Below, piece after piece: positions 13,568-25,074 of a stretch of 64,000 bases of DNA. Every line of letters begins with the position of its first letter. The first letter of the stretch is position 1. The translations under genes were made by a program, and so were the position numbers. This DNA comes from Allium sativum. Its lineage: Eukaryota; Streptophyta; Magnoliopsida; Asparagales; Amaryllidaceae. The DNA lies in NCBI GenBank assembly GCA_030737875.1, contig CM060912.1, positions 456,200,310-456,264,309 on the forward strand, written 5' to 3'. Below the pieces are notes generated by a model. That model was not told the origin of the DNA. It worked only from the letters and a program-made list of their open reading frames with translations, and ran no database searches.

Positions 13568-13643
13568 GTGAGTATCCTTATACCTTAAACTCCATCTTGT
13601 CCGCTCTTCCCCCCTTTTTTTAAATCTTTTGGACATGTTGCAG
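13568..13643 (+). other. predicted intron 1 of the antisense ORF
   Basis: Donor GTGAGT at 13568 and acceptor TTGCAG ending at 13643 follow a pyrimidine-rich tract. Removing these 76 bases joins the frame ending ...MEV to the frame beginning LLDQSMPF without a shift. Confidence 0.65.
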
Positions 13644-14195
13644 CACTTCTCGATCAAAGCATGCCTTTTGACCAAGATCTATGCAACTCATTATTAGCCA
13701 TTGACGAAGGCCAGAGGAATAGGAAATTCTTGATCAATAAAGGGTTCTTAAGGCAATACAATTTGCTTTCATCCCTGCGTACCTTTCCAGTGGGTACCTC
13801 TGGCAAAAAGAAAGCTATCAGCAAATCCCCTATCAAAAAATCCTTGGAAAAAGGATGTTCTAGCGTCATAGGGGGCAGTGAGGCATCTTTCAGTAGCAAA
13901 GCGACCCCTGTCAAAAAGGTAGCGTCCAAAGCACAAAGGTTCTAAGACTTCAATGGTTTTGCACGAAGAAGATGGGTCTTCCTTAGAGGGAGCTGCCCGA
14001 GGAGATGAGAACGTGACCTCTTCGAAGATTGCCTCGGACCAAGTTCAGGAAGCGGAGCGGCTTGATGAAATTGTAGAAACTTCTGTAGAAAACCCGGGAG
14101 GCGGAGAAAATTCTTCTAAAGAAGTCCAAGAGGAAGATGGTTCGGAGGCTTTTAAAGGACTTGATCCCCCTGACTTGGCTAGAACCTCGTTCAGG

Positions 14196-14406
14196 GTAAG
14201 AACGCTACATGAACATTTATATTTCAAAAACCTTTTAATTGTGAGAACATTACGGAAAAACCCCTTGTCTTTGGGTCAAAGCGATATCTCATAAAGCTTT
14301 TAACCGCTTTAGCCTCGTTGTTTTCATGTTTTTATGTATCCTCTTTCCTGACTTTCTTTCTCAATTTTCTACAACTAAGGTGCTTAGATCTTCTTTTTCT
14401 CCTTAG
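14196..14406 (+). other. predicted intron 2 of the antisense ORF
   Basis: Donor GTAAGA at 14196 and acceptor CTCCTTAG ending at 14406 follow a pyrimidine-rich stretch. The exon ends on a codon boundary, and exon 3 enters the long downstream frame without a shift. Confidence 0.6.
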
Positions 14407-15813
14407 TTTCAAGAATGGAATCAACCTTATCGGAAAGTTTCTCTCTACAATTTGCTCTCGTCGATCCATGGAATATTTTACAATCTAGTCTTTCCCATTG
14501 TCTCAAGCGTTCCCGTCCATCTTCAGACCCTTCTAACCCAAGATGCTCTTGAAGCACCACTGGTGAGTTTGCTAAAGAAGAAGCAGCATAATCATTTTCG
14601 GGTATCTGGAGAAGAAAACCAGGATACCGAGAAGAGAGGAGGTAGTAATAAAAAAGATGGGCTCGATGGGTCTTCTGAGCTGGCTGAACTTTCATGCCCC
14701 AGTTCTTCGGTCCCTGTTAAGCCATTGACTAGATTCTCTATTCCTGATGCACCTGCTCTTTGTCAGATTCAAGCGATTCTTGAAAGACCTCCCTACAAAG
14801 TTACCCCTGGTAATCCTAATTTGAAGGATAGGTTCAGAGACTGGGACCTAAGGAGAATGGACCTTGATTTAGACTTGTCTCCATAAGATGACCAGAGTGC
14901 CGTCGGGAAGTTGGGTGTCATAAAAAACTATGTGATCTACCAACTTGCCACTGTCGTGGGTCAACTTGAAGTTCAGTTAGATGAGGCCAAAGATACTTCC
15001 AAAAAGCGATTTGAGTCTTGGGATAGCATCTACTTTGAATTCCAAAAGTTGAATACTCGGCATCTTGAACGCATTGGACTTCTGAAGAATGATAAGATTG
15101 AACTGAACCGTGTGATTGAAAGTCAAGCGGCTGTGATTGCTTTCTTTAAGGATAGGAACAATAGGATGAGCAGCCTGGAAGCCGACAATAGAAGATTTCA
15201 GGAAGAGATTGAAGCCACCAAGAAATAACTTGATGAAGCTCAAACTGACCGTGAGTTTGCTGAATCTCAATTAATTTCCAAACAACAGGCTGTGGTTTCT
15301 TGTCGGCGGGAGAAAGCAATGCTCGAAGGTTAACTCGCTTCCCAGAGTAAGGCTCTTGAAACTCTAGAAGGAGATAAAGCAAGGTTAACCGGCGATCTTG
15401 AGCGAGCCCGAATTAGAACTGAAGAGACCCTGTTTCGATTTTACACCCTCAGCGTTATGACCCGTGGAAGCTTAAGCTATTTGAATAAGGATTTCCCTGT
15501 ACATTAGCCCTCGTATAGGAGGAGGTGCTCAGTTACTACAAAGATAAGGAAGATAGTGCTCTACAATAAGCCCTCCTTAGAGGCGAAAGATCGCGACGCT
15601 TTGGAAAAAGTAAGGAGAATATTGGCTGGTGAACGAGCTCGATCCCCTGGAAAAGAAGCCCAGAATGTTGTTCCTGTTCATGCCCCCAGTCTTGCAGGAG
15701 ATGAAATTTTGGTATCCCAAATTTTTCTGATGGAACCTTCTGTTGCTAATGAAGGTACTTCTGAGGTTCATTTGGTTGATGGCCATGATGTCCCTGAAAA
15801 AATTGCCATATGA

Positions 15814-17015
15814 CATGCTGTCATTTTGTATTTTGCAGTATCAACTTTACGACTATATATCTTTGTGATGGATTTGTATTTTGCTATCATGTGTTAGCGT
15901 TGAAATGCTATAACTTATCGTAATTTATTTGTTTGCATCGTATTACGCTTTTATGGGTCGCGCGACGATTACGTTCTTATGTCATTCGTCTTTTAATATC
16001 GCTGGTTTGCTTTGAATTTAGTACATCATATTTCCAATTTTTCCCCTTCTTTGAGGGGTTTAGTTCTTATTATGCATATATTCACATTTTTATTTGGTCT
16101 GGTAATTCAAACCTTTAAAGTTCATTTTTGGATGAGTACTCTTATAAGGCCCAGGTATCTTGTTGTACATTTAATCTTGTTCCTCACTGATTTGGCATCC
16201 CAAGTCCTTCGGAAACATGATTAAATGTATTTCCGCATGTTCAATTTGTGTTTTTTTATGTACCCAATCCCATATCTCAACTCAGTGACCCGAGCCCTTC
16301 GGAGACTGGTTTTGGATACGTGCCCCCATGGGAGGAGTTGGGTTACAATTTTCGACCCAATTTCGATCTTATTTAACCCGGCTATTATGATCAAATAGAG
16401 ACCTAAATTGGATACCCCCATACGGCTAGGATTTCTGATACCCCCTTTCGGTTAGGATTTCTGCTTTTGTAATCCAACCTTGGCTTTGTTTGACTTGGTT
16501 AACAACAAAGAACAAGGATGGCCACCTCCTTTCGGTCAGGGTTTTTTTGTGCTAGTATTTCCAGCATGTTTATGGGACCTTCCGATCCTAGGGATGGTGT
16601 TATCCAGCCTAGGTTTTTTTTAGAAAAGAAAGCAAAGAGCACGACCTTTGGATTTTGGTGTGCTCTTCACGAATTGCTTTGGTCTGGTCCTTTCCTGTTG
16701 AGTTATGCATGATGATGGGTTTGGTTATCCCGCCTGTTTTGACTAATACTCTTGATGCGCGATGCATGACTTGCCCTACATCAGAGACCAATTTTAGCAT
16801 TAGTTTGCAAATAATTTTTTCCTTTTATGGAATTATAATCCGTGAGCGAATATCTTTCATCATGTAGAGTTTTTACTTAACACAATAAAGGTGGATCACA
16901 GATTACTTCATGGAAATACAATTGGAAAAGACAGACTACAGAAGTAGTAAAATAAAGAGAATGGGGGTCGCGCATTTCCAGTTCTGGATATTGGATTGTG
17001 CCTAGTGGTCATTAG
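15814..17015. other. non-coding interior of the Tat-like element
   Basis: Between gag and the antisense ORF, where an autonomous element would have protease, reverse transcriptase, RNase H and integrase, I see none of those motifs on either strand. Repeated CTTTCGGTTAGGATTTCTG-like phrases occur near 16425-16550. Confidence 0.6.
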
Positions 17016-18615
17016 TCAATGATCGGTCATAAGTCTTCGGGTTATCTCGTGCGACCCGGCCTGATCGGCGACCTTACCTTGCCTTTGACTTTCTGATGCG
17101 TCTTGATGATTCTTAACATATTGCTGTAGTTGATTTTTTCGGATGAGCTCCTCAATCAAATTACTCAAATGTCGACATTCATTTGTGTTGTGTCCTGGTT
17201 GATTATGAAATCGGCAGAACTTTCCAGAATTTGCCTGTTGTTCTGTGATTCTTTGCGGTTTCACTTGAGGAAAGATGCCATAGTCCTTCGTGGCAGTGTA
17301 GATTTTATCTGGGGTTTCATTCAGGGGAGTCAATTCTGTTTGCTTAAAGAAGTTTGACTTCTTGTTTACTCCACTGTCTCTTCCATTAAACCCTCTCTTA
17401 TGCCCAGAATTATCCTTCTGAACTATATGAGAAGATTCGTTGTTCTTCCCTTCCTTAATAGTGCTATTCCTTGCGTCCTTCTGAGCATTTAGGTTACGGT
17501 TTCCAAGCTCATGTATTCTTCGGCTTTCTTGTAGAACTTCTTTAGAGTCTTTGGTTTCTTCATCTTGAGCCATTTTCCGAATTCTGACTTCTTATTGATA
17601 GCCCCTTTCAAGGCTGCTAACAAGTACCAAGGCTCCGGTTCTATAACCTCTGCTGCTGCAGCGTGGAAGCGTGTAAGGAAAGCTTTAATGGTTTCTCCAG
17701 GCATTAGTTCCATCTCACTGAGTGACATCACGTCCCTTGCCTTGGTGGCCTGTAATCGGAATTGATCCTGAAACCTCCTTGCCAGATCAGTAAACTGGTC
17801 GATACACTTAGGTGGGAGTCTGGTGAACCATAGTGAGGCCACACCTTCCAGGCACACGAGAAAGTATAAGCATTTGATTTCATCAGTGGCCCTAGCTCCA
17901 TTCATGTGTTGGTCGTATTTGAACAGAAAAATGGTTGGATCTCCGACACCGCTATAAGGTGCTATTGTTGGGGGTATAAATTTCCTCGGAAACTTCGCTT
18001 GACGGATTTCCTCTGTGAATGGATTTTTGCTGGCGGAAAACTCCCATTCTTTCTCCTCATCTTCTCGAGTCGCCTTCTCCCTCATTACTCATTGGATTAT
18101 GTCCGTGATGCGCCTTTTGTCACTTACTTGTTCATCGGGATTGGTATCGGTGTTCTTATCAGCGCGACCATGGTTTAAGCTTCGACGCCCTACATCCTTT
18201 TTGAGGGAGGTTATGTTGTGCGACTCGTCACATGTTCTTCTTTGCGCTGTGGAGATCTAGCCTTAGAATCCTCAACGCCGGCCTCTCCCCTGTCTCTCAC
18301 TGGGCTAAGAGGTCGTCTAGGGCCTGAGGCTGATGAGTCTTCTTTTTCACCAGTACTAGCCACAGTGTTTGGCGGTAACAAATTGGTTTGAGCATTGGTC
18401 AGGACATCAAATCTTTCCATTATCATCTTCGCTGTATTATCTATTTTTTCGTTCAAGCCGGTTACAACCACATTCAATTCATCTTGCATTATAGATGGCC
18501 TAGGGGTGTCCCCGGCCCCTTGATTCAAGATCTGAGGTGTAGCTTCATCAGCATTAACATCCTCATTGATCATAGCGACTTTAGTATATTTACCGCTTTT
18601 CTTCGATCCAACCAT
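17016..18615 (-). pseudogene. gag: gag polyprotein of Tat-like element, frameshifted
   Basis: Gag forms the particle that packages element RNA. The start at 18615 (MVGSKKSG...) lies about 75 bases inside the primer site, as expected. N-terminal part 18615-18211 is followed by a frameshift near 18240 and a TGA just before 18085. The core 18085-17489 has the retrotransposon gag signature: PFTEEI...P.KF.PP...Y.G..DP..FL..Y, then W...L.......F..L...F...F. After a second frameshift near 17495, frame 17573-17016 holds a knuckle CRFHNQPGHNTNEC (about residues 117-130 of that frame), the Tat/Ogre-type variant. No protease follows. Two frameshifts and a stop make it non-functional. Recognition of gag is confident. 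Confidence 0.82.
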
Positions 18616-18690
18616 GGTTTCAAAGGAGAAAGCGCCTTTGGGATAATTTTTTTAGATTGCTGAACTACGGAAGCAAATTATGAACACGCC

Positions 18691-18706
18691 CCCACGGTGG
18701 GAGCCA
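18691..18706 (-). other. candidate primer-binding site of Tat-like element
   Basis: On the minus strand TGGCTCCCACCGTGGG begins three bases after the 5' LTR (right LTR) end. It is not the initiator-Met type used by the other elements here. I do not assign the tRNA. Confidence 0.55.
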
Positions 18707-18709
18707 AAA

Positions 18710-19788
18710 TGTTTACACCAAAAATGGTCTAAATACCCAAGGTACTAAACTGTACTTCACCAATTCGGTAAGAAATAAGTGGAACCGTGTTTAATTAGCA
18801 ATCGAAAGTAAAAAATCGAGAAAAGTAAAGTAGAGACGAAATTAGAGTGGTTCAGCCGTTAACGAGGCCTGAAGGTGATTTCCTGTCTTATAATGAGGAT
18901 TACAAGATACATCAACTCTCTCTTTTCATACATCTCTATATCCACTCAATATACCCTCCTTTATATATTTCAATCCAAGGAATTATACAGGATAATGGTA
19001 GAATTTGAGGAGAAGAAGGATGGATGAATGATTGAAAAGGAGAATGTCTTCGTTTTACTTCACCATAAGATTTTACTTGACGCCATCGCCAAATTTGTAG
19101 TTGAGGATGGAATTTAGCAGCATTTGTGGTTTCAAAGATCGGATCCCCTTTATGTTGGTAGTCCTCCCGTATTTATAGGTGAACTCTCCTTGGTAAATGA
19201 TCTGGAATCCGCTTACGCAGGCTGTGGATCGTTCATTCTGTTAATTACAATCATGTCATTGGCTAGCTGTAGCCAGCTGTCCGTGGCTGTATCCAATTAT
19301 CATGTGCGGATGATCCGTCGGGGCAAATGTCTCTATAGCTGAGCGGGTCCATACAAGCGGGTGTTCCTGTGAGAATGGATGCTTCAGGGAATCTTATAAG
19401 GGCAGAATGTGGGGCTGGAGTTGATCCTCCTTTGTTCCTTGCGTGACCGTGTTCTTGGTTCAAGGGCGCTCGTCTTCTTGTTACCTTTGTGTGGTGCTGT
19501 TTGTTCATACAGCTACGCTACAAGATTGCTCTTGCCTATGTTGAACGGGCGACCTGCTTTATTTCGGTGTTTGAGCGGTTCACGGGATATGCAACCTTTA
19601 TCTTCATCGGGTCGCACTCTTCATAGCATGTCATACCGTTATCCCCGGTCGCACTGGTTGACTTGAACTACCTTGGGTTTGATATTTGAACGTTTAGGAG
19701 CCTTAGATAACCTTTCGCACAACCGACCCTGATGATGTCCGCTCCGTATCCCTTACCCAATGTGCGTATGGATTTTTAGGGATTAACA
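18710..19788 (-). repeat. Tat-like element 5' LTR (right copy)
   Basis: It is a direct copy of 11034-12127, starting TGTTTACACC and ending GGGATTAACA on the + strand. In element sense this is the upstream LTR, adjacent to the primer site and gag. Confidence 0.88.
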
Positions 19789-19793
19789 ATTAT
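19789..19793. other. target-site duplication (ATTAT), right
   Basis: It pairs with GTTAT at 11029-11033; one mismatch. The LARD-1 LTR resumes directly after it. Confidence 0.85.
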
Positions 19794-20236
19794 TAACTGT
19801 TTTAGTTCTCACACCAATCCCATGACTGACTTGAAGTTTGTTGTTTTCATCTAAACTCTAGGTGCTTATATTTTCCACATGGGCAGCTATTAGTTTTGGT
19901 TTTCGCAGATATTTCTTTTCACAGGATCCTGGTTTGCAGCTGGAGCTATATTCAGAAAGCTTTGTATCCATGTATCTCTTTCAGTTTTGGTAGTTGATGT
20001 ATTTTCGCTGTGCATTATATTTATACATTTTTATTTCCACTGCTATGTAAATTTAAATCTTTGATATTATTTTTCCGCTGTGTAATATTTATTCGAACCC
20101 TGGTATTCTTGTACTCTGATGTAAATTGCTATAATAGCACTGAAATGTTCTATTGTTTGTGTCCGATGCATCGTGTTCTCAAAGCAATCCGGGCTCCTCC
20201 TTCTTTTAAGCGATCGGGGAAGTTTGGGTCATCTCA
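19794..20236 (+). repeat. LARD-1 3' LTR, second segment
   Basis: It continues the alignment with 3425-3868 of the 5' LTR and ends GGTCATCTCA exactly as that copy does. The next five bases, ATTTA (20237-20241), should be the target duplication of LARD-1. Confidence 0.85.
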
Positions 20237-23200
20237 ATTTAATTATAATTATTTAGCAATAATTATTTTATTCCATTTATAAATATCGTTCATAAACCAA
20301 ACTACTTGTTTTATGCAATTTAACAAGTTATTATATTCTAGTCAATCGATATCCCATTTCTATTTCAAAAATAGAAATTATTCCTTTTTAAAACCCCAAT
20401 TTCTTTTCTAATATATTCGAATATATTTTACGGTATTTAAAGTACCAATTATTTCATGTCAATGTTGTTCAAACATGCCAAAACACATAATTATCAATCA
20501 CTGATTATTTGTTACATCAGATAATGTAATATATGAAAATCAATAATAAAATTGTTAAGGAATCCAGTTGGATCCCTCCAACCTGTTTCCCTGCATCCAC
20601 AGATGTTAATCAACATAAATAACACTAATTTAATTTCAATTTGAAATATAATAATAAATATAATCAATATTCAATCAACTGTATATATATATATAACCGT
20701 ATTTATAATTTCAACCAATTAATAAGTAATTCATCCGAACAACCATCACACAACAATCAATCATCATTTATCAATATTTAATAATGTTTATAAAATTATA
20801 AAACTAGACAGAGTTAGTGAGTTTACTCACCTTGGTCGTTAACCATTGAATAATGATTTACAGTCGATGATTTGAATCAAACGTTTTAATCTGCCATAAA
20901 TCTTAATGAGCTCCAAATGGTTTCGAACTAGCTTCATAACGTAGCCTGTCTCCGTTCTGTTCCAATGAATCCGACCGTTCGTAATTCTGAGATCGTATGA
21001 CCACGATATAATATTTACAAGTTAACACTTTATAAATTTGAAATTAAACTAAACTTAAATTATTTATTACCATTTGGGCCTCCCCAGCCCACTAAGCCCA
21101 AACGTGCCACTACCCTTCTAACCCGCACTACCATTTCTTCTCCCATTGAATAAAATCGTGTCCTTTTGTATTTATACCCACCGTGAAAAATTTTCATCTT
21201 CCCCAAATACTGAGAAAAAGAAATGTCGCTCCAATAATATACATTCCTCCTTTTAAATTGTCGAACTCCCTGCTTACCACTCTCCTGCTATCTTTGTGAC
21301 CCACGCTCGTTCTCCTCCCAAATATGCATGCTGCGTCCCCTTTTTACTCCACTCCTCACGAGTTCCAACCTGCATTCCTGTAGCTTCTTCTTCCCGTCTA
21401 AACACTTCCTTCCACCATTTTAAAAATTGCGAGCCAATTGTCCTTATTGAACACATGAATCCCTGTTTGAATCTCCAAAAGCACGGAATTCAATTTTTCT
21501 ACTGCGAGAACAGCTCACCACCAACGCTCCCCTCTTTTTCATGCTTTGCAAGCACAGGTGCTTCCCCAGTGCTTGCATCTCTGGGCCATCGTCAGCATGC
21601 TACAGTGCCATTCGCACACAAATTTCAGCAGCTTCGAATCCCCTTACCCCATACTCCAAATATTTTCCAAAAGCTTCTGAACTCAACGCAATATCCCTTC
21701 TCCAGTATTTCAGGTGTTCTTCCCCGCTACACTCACTTACCCCACATTGATTTACTCACATCTCGAGCTCCACTTTCACGTCGTCATTTCCAGGTGCTCA
21801 CGCTATAAGTAACCATATTTTTATGTATAAATATTTTTAGAGGCTTAGTTTAGTTTTTTCAAAAAAAAAACGAAAGCCATTCAAAATATACGGGCTTCGA
21901 AATGTTAAGCAAAGAGACGAAGATGTCTGCTCTCGTATTTATAGAACTGGATTCCGTGGAGGCCAAGGAGTGTACAGTAAGTTCATGCATAATTTAAGGA
22001 GGGCATGTGATGGTATTTAGGTTAGGCTGGTGATAGGCAATGTCAAAGTAGCTGAACGTGGTCTGTGATTCATTTTTTTGTAGCTGTTCTTAGTCCTGTA
22101 TTTCTTTAGAGTAACATAGGTGTATACTTAGTCATTAAGTTTAGATTCTAGGGTAGCTGGTTGAAAAGAGTGGGTGACAATTCAAGATGTTGGCCAGCGT
22201 GAAATTTGTACGATAGGTAATGGTGTAACATTTTGCATCGCAGGCCTCAATTTTTTTTCCAATAGTGGTGTAGTTTAGATAGCATGGTACGCATGCTAGC
22301 GTGAAACCCATATTATTCAATAAAGCTACATATTTTCTTAATCAGCACACGTGCAATGCTAAGAAGAAATACTAAATTACGTGGTACACACTTTTGATCG
22401 AAAGAAAGGCTAAAACAGATGCTCTATTCACTGATCAGTTGTAAATGAAACATTTACTAAAAAGGTATATAATGTAACAGAACTTGGTTGGTAGTGTTCA
22501 TGATGCCACTTCATTTTATTCCAACCCCATAGCCCTTTTAGAAAGTAAATAACCACATCTTGTTTATTATAAAATTTCAAGGCCATTTCAGAAATATTAT
22601 TGACAGTTTTCCGTTGTCACATAATAATTAGTATGTACATATATAAGTTAAATTTTAGGATACCGTTCTACACAAAGAATTATTCATTTAAGGGCTACTA
22701 TTGACAAAAATAAAAATTCCGTTGTGACGGGTAATGTGCCACGATCCCAAAAATGTAATCATATAGACAAGTTAATTTATATTGTAATATCACAAAAACG
22801 TTGATATAGGTAAAATACTTCAAAGTGCTACTCGGGCTGCCTTGTATGTGCGTAGTGACTGCGAAACTTGGTGTAGATGCTCATGTGGTTGTCTGAGCCA
22901 AGGGGATCTAGTGTCGGTGGAAAGGAATCCTATCATCTAGAGTAAAAAGTTGCTTATTTTCCAAAATAAAAATTATAGAAAAACTCTATAAATTAAATTA
23001 AGTATACATCTTAAAATTCTTGTCCAAATACGAAACCAATATTTTTATATTTAAATAAATCATTACGGCTTATAAACAATAACGACTATTTGAAAATTTG
23101 GTTTGGACATAACTTATGATCTATAAGAAGAAATCTCCATTTTTCACTTCATTAGAAAAATATAGCTCAACAGATTCCAATGTGTCTTGTTTAAAGAAAT

Positions 23201-23563
23201 CTGACTTATAATGAATCCTGTATATTCAAATGAACTTCAAAACACCAAATTATGAACTACTGCGACGTTATGAGCTCATTATAAAATATACTATAATTAT
23301 TACGTTCAAAACGTCGCTTATAAAATAAATTTATTAATATAACTCGAATCTAAATTCAATTAAATATCTTAAATCCTCCAATTCACACAATATTGCCAAT
23401 TCAGCTATTTTCAACTATTCCGGAATAAATTTTTATTATCTCATTGTTTATATTATTTAAATGTTTGAAATATTTGAATTCAAACCATTTAAATTATCAT
23501 ACCAATATATTAAAATAATTAAATAAATGAATTATTAAATCGCTAAAATTCCAGGATGTTACA
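20237..23563 (-). repeat. LARD-2 3' LTR (partial)
   Basis: It aligns to 27821-31010 with roughly 8% mismatches in the part compared by eye. It carries about 110-120 bp at 22826-22945 that the other copy lacks. ORFs within it, including 21296-21808, are not intact in the other copy. Confidence 0.82.
21169..21176 (-). promoter_or_regulatory. TATA box of LARD-2 3' LTR
   Basis: TATAAATA on the minus strand, in the same place as 28748-28755 of the other LTR. A start site would be expected about 30 bases downstream in minus sense. Confidence 0.55.
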
Positions 23564-23580
23564 TTCATTCCCCCTTAAAA
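23564..23580 (-). other. polypurine tract of LARD-2
   Basis: The minus strand reads TTTTAAGGGGGAATGAA directly before the LTR start TGTAACATCC. Just upstream is the GGGACGAAATTC phrase common before 3' LTRs of plant chromoviruses. Confidence 0.8.
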
Positions 23581-25061
23581 GAATTTCGTCCCTGAAATTA
23601 TTAAGGTGGAAAAATGCTACAAACACTTTTAACTGGGTTAAGAATCCTTTGTTTTACTCTTTAACTTCAATTTTAACAAACCAATTAATTTTATTTAAAA
23701 TGTTAACTTATTCTTATAAACAAAAAAAATTCAAAATTTCTAAAAAAATTCTAACACTCCAAATTTCTGAAAATTTTTGTCAGCATCTCCTTTGCATGGA
23801 TTAATCGATACAACTACAACTCGGCTCTTTACGCCTTCTCCAATCTAAAAGAAAATCAAAAAGCCCAGTGGCTTGCCAAACTGACTCAAAAACCTCATAT
23901 TCAATATAATATAAACTTGTACCTTTTTGTTGGGCATCAACTCTACCTCTTTCCTTTGCTATCAGGTTAGCATATACTCAAGCATTCCTAATAGAATTTC
24001 AATCAATTTAACCACAAATCCAATCATTTGCTTATATCCAAGCCAAATCCATTTCAAACTCCAGTTCAAAACTCAATACCACATTTTTACTCAACAATCC
24101 AATTTCATTCCAGATTATCTCCAATCCAATCCACTTTTATTTAACTTAGTTTAAGTTAAATTTTAATTAACTTATTCACTTTGTTATTTCAATCTATTTA
24201 ACTTCATAATTTACATTTAAATTTTAGAATTCAAATTCTTGGGTTTACTTCAAATCAGTTTGAAATCATATATTATTTACATATAATAATAGCAATTGAA
24301 AACATTTGAATTTTTGAACTACTAATTTTCTCAAAACAATTCAAAACAAAATCTTTGGTAGTAATCTGTCACTTAGAAACTCGAAAATAAACACTGGTAA
24401 TGTTGTAGTCATTATTAGAATTATTTTCCAACGACTGAAGTGAGTCCAATACTATATTACTTCAAAACTCATTTTTAAACACTTCCATTAGAAATCACTT
24501 CAAAATATCTTTACAACGTTTGGAAAACATTTCCAAATTTATCCAAGATCTTAAAATTTCCATAGATTTTAAATCCAAAACCATTTACAATCACTTTTCC
24601 AATTTCTAGAATTCTAATCCCATTTTTTTTTAAAATTCAGATTTAATTAATTTGATTTTACATTTATAAGAATTATGATTGGTAATTCATATAACTAACT
24701 CAGTAATAATCTTATTCGATTATAATAACAACCAACACATCCAATATATTAATAATCCCAAGACATATACTTCTTTTATATCAAAATATAATTTGGGTAA
24801 AATTATTTCATTACCCCTTTCCAAAACACACTATGTCGGTTTATTATATTCGAGCGTTTAGAAACCCTTATCAAAGTTGTGGTGCCCCTCAGTCGACATA
24901 ATTCATAACCCACTCAATCAATAATCTATACAATATAAATCATTTTTATATAATCAACAAATACGTCCTCTTGTATATATACACTCAAGCTCAATCTAGG
25001 GTATTACTTCCCTATATCTATTGAGTTACGCCACAGAGCCAAGGTAATCACTTAAACTTCA
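23581..25061 (-). mobile_element. LARD-2 non-coding interior
   Basis: About 1.5 kb of AT-rich sequence with no retroelement motif in any frame. Short ORFs at 23927-24154 and 24679-24861 look random in composition. Together with the tract and primer site it makes an interior of 1,511 bp, almost the same as LARD-1's 1,506 bp. Confidence 0.7.
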
Positions 25062-25073
25062 GCCCTGATACCA
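25062..25073 (-). other. primer-binding site of LARD-2
   Basis: The minus strand reads TGGTATCAGGGC one base after the LTR end ...GTCGTTACA. It differs by one base from the initiator-Met consensus. Confidence 0.85.
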
Positions 25074-25074
25074 C

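Larger units (their letters stand above)
12892..15813 (+). pseudogene. decayed extra ORF of Tat-like element: Transposase_28-like N-terminal domain, then long coiled coil; antisense to gag
   Basis: What it does is unknown; similar ORFs accompany Tat-type Ty3/gypsy elements. Seen: an open frame from 12892 or 12946 through 13557 carries a segment at 13231-13440 with the pattern recalled for Pfam Transposase_28 (basic GVxxF-P...LAPYQLHPN...F...FRxR). Two canonical introns (13568-13643 and 14196-14406) join exons in frame. The exon between them needs one frameshift near 13940. From 14407 to 15813 a single frame holds acidic/basic heptad-rich sequence typical of coiled coil (15000-15460). Disabling changes: TAG 13099, TAG 13555, frameshift near 13940, TAA 14884, TAA 15226, TAA 15331, TAG near 15505. 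It is opposite in strand to gag, with no LTR promoter driving it directly. Family assignment is fairly sure for the N-terminal part, weak for the rest. Confidence 0.65.
11034..19788 (-). mobile_element. Tat-like Ty3/gypsy element, gag-only, nested in LARD-1
   Basis: LTRs at 11034-12127 and 18710-19788 are direct copies of about 1.09 kb bounded by TG and CA. Coding sense is the minus strand: gag lies next to the right LTR, followed by a gap where protease and pol should be. A second reading frame on the opposite strand then runs toward the left LTR. The gag zinc knuckle has the C-x3-H spacing of Tat/Ogre-type elements, and the opposite-strand ORF resembles the family annotated as putative gypsy-type transposon (Pfam Transposase_28). 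Known Tat elements carry such extra ORFs. With no reverse transcriptase, integrase or RNase H it is non-autonomous. Clade assignment is from motifs recalled, not from a search. Confidence 0.8.
1..20236 (+). mobile_element. LARD-1: non-autonomous LTR retrotransposon with giant LTRs, nested host of the Tat-like element
   Basis: Seen: two long direct copies, 1-3868 and 5375-20236 (the second interrupted at 11034-19793), flank a 1.5-kb interior. The interior starts with an initiator-Met primer site and ends with a polypurine tract. Position 1 aligns with 5610, so about 235 bases of the 5' LTR lie left of the window. Without the nested insertion the 3' LTR is about 6.1 kb, four times the interior. 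The interior has no gag or pol reading frame, so the element must have used proteins from another element. The primer site and TGTAACAACCCGG start resemble Ty3/gypsy chromoviruses, but with no protein domain the clade is an inference. By eye the LTR copies differ at roughly one base in twenty, so it is old. Confidence 0.8.

Noticed and set aside
21296..21808. 170-aa ORF in the LARD-2 LTR
   Set aside because: The matching LTR copy (29033-29329) does not keep the frame, and composition is not protein-like.
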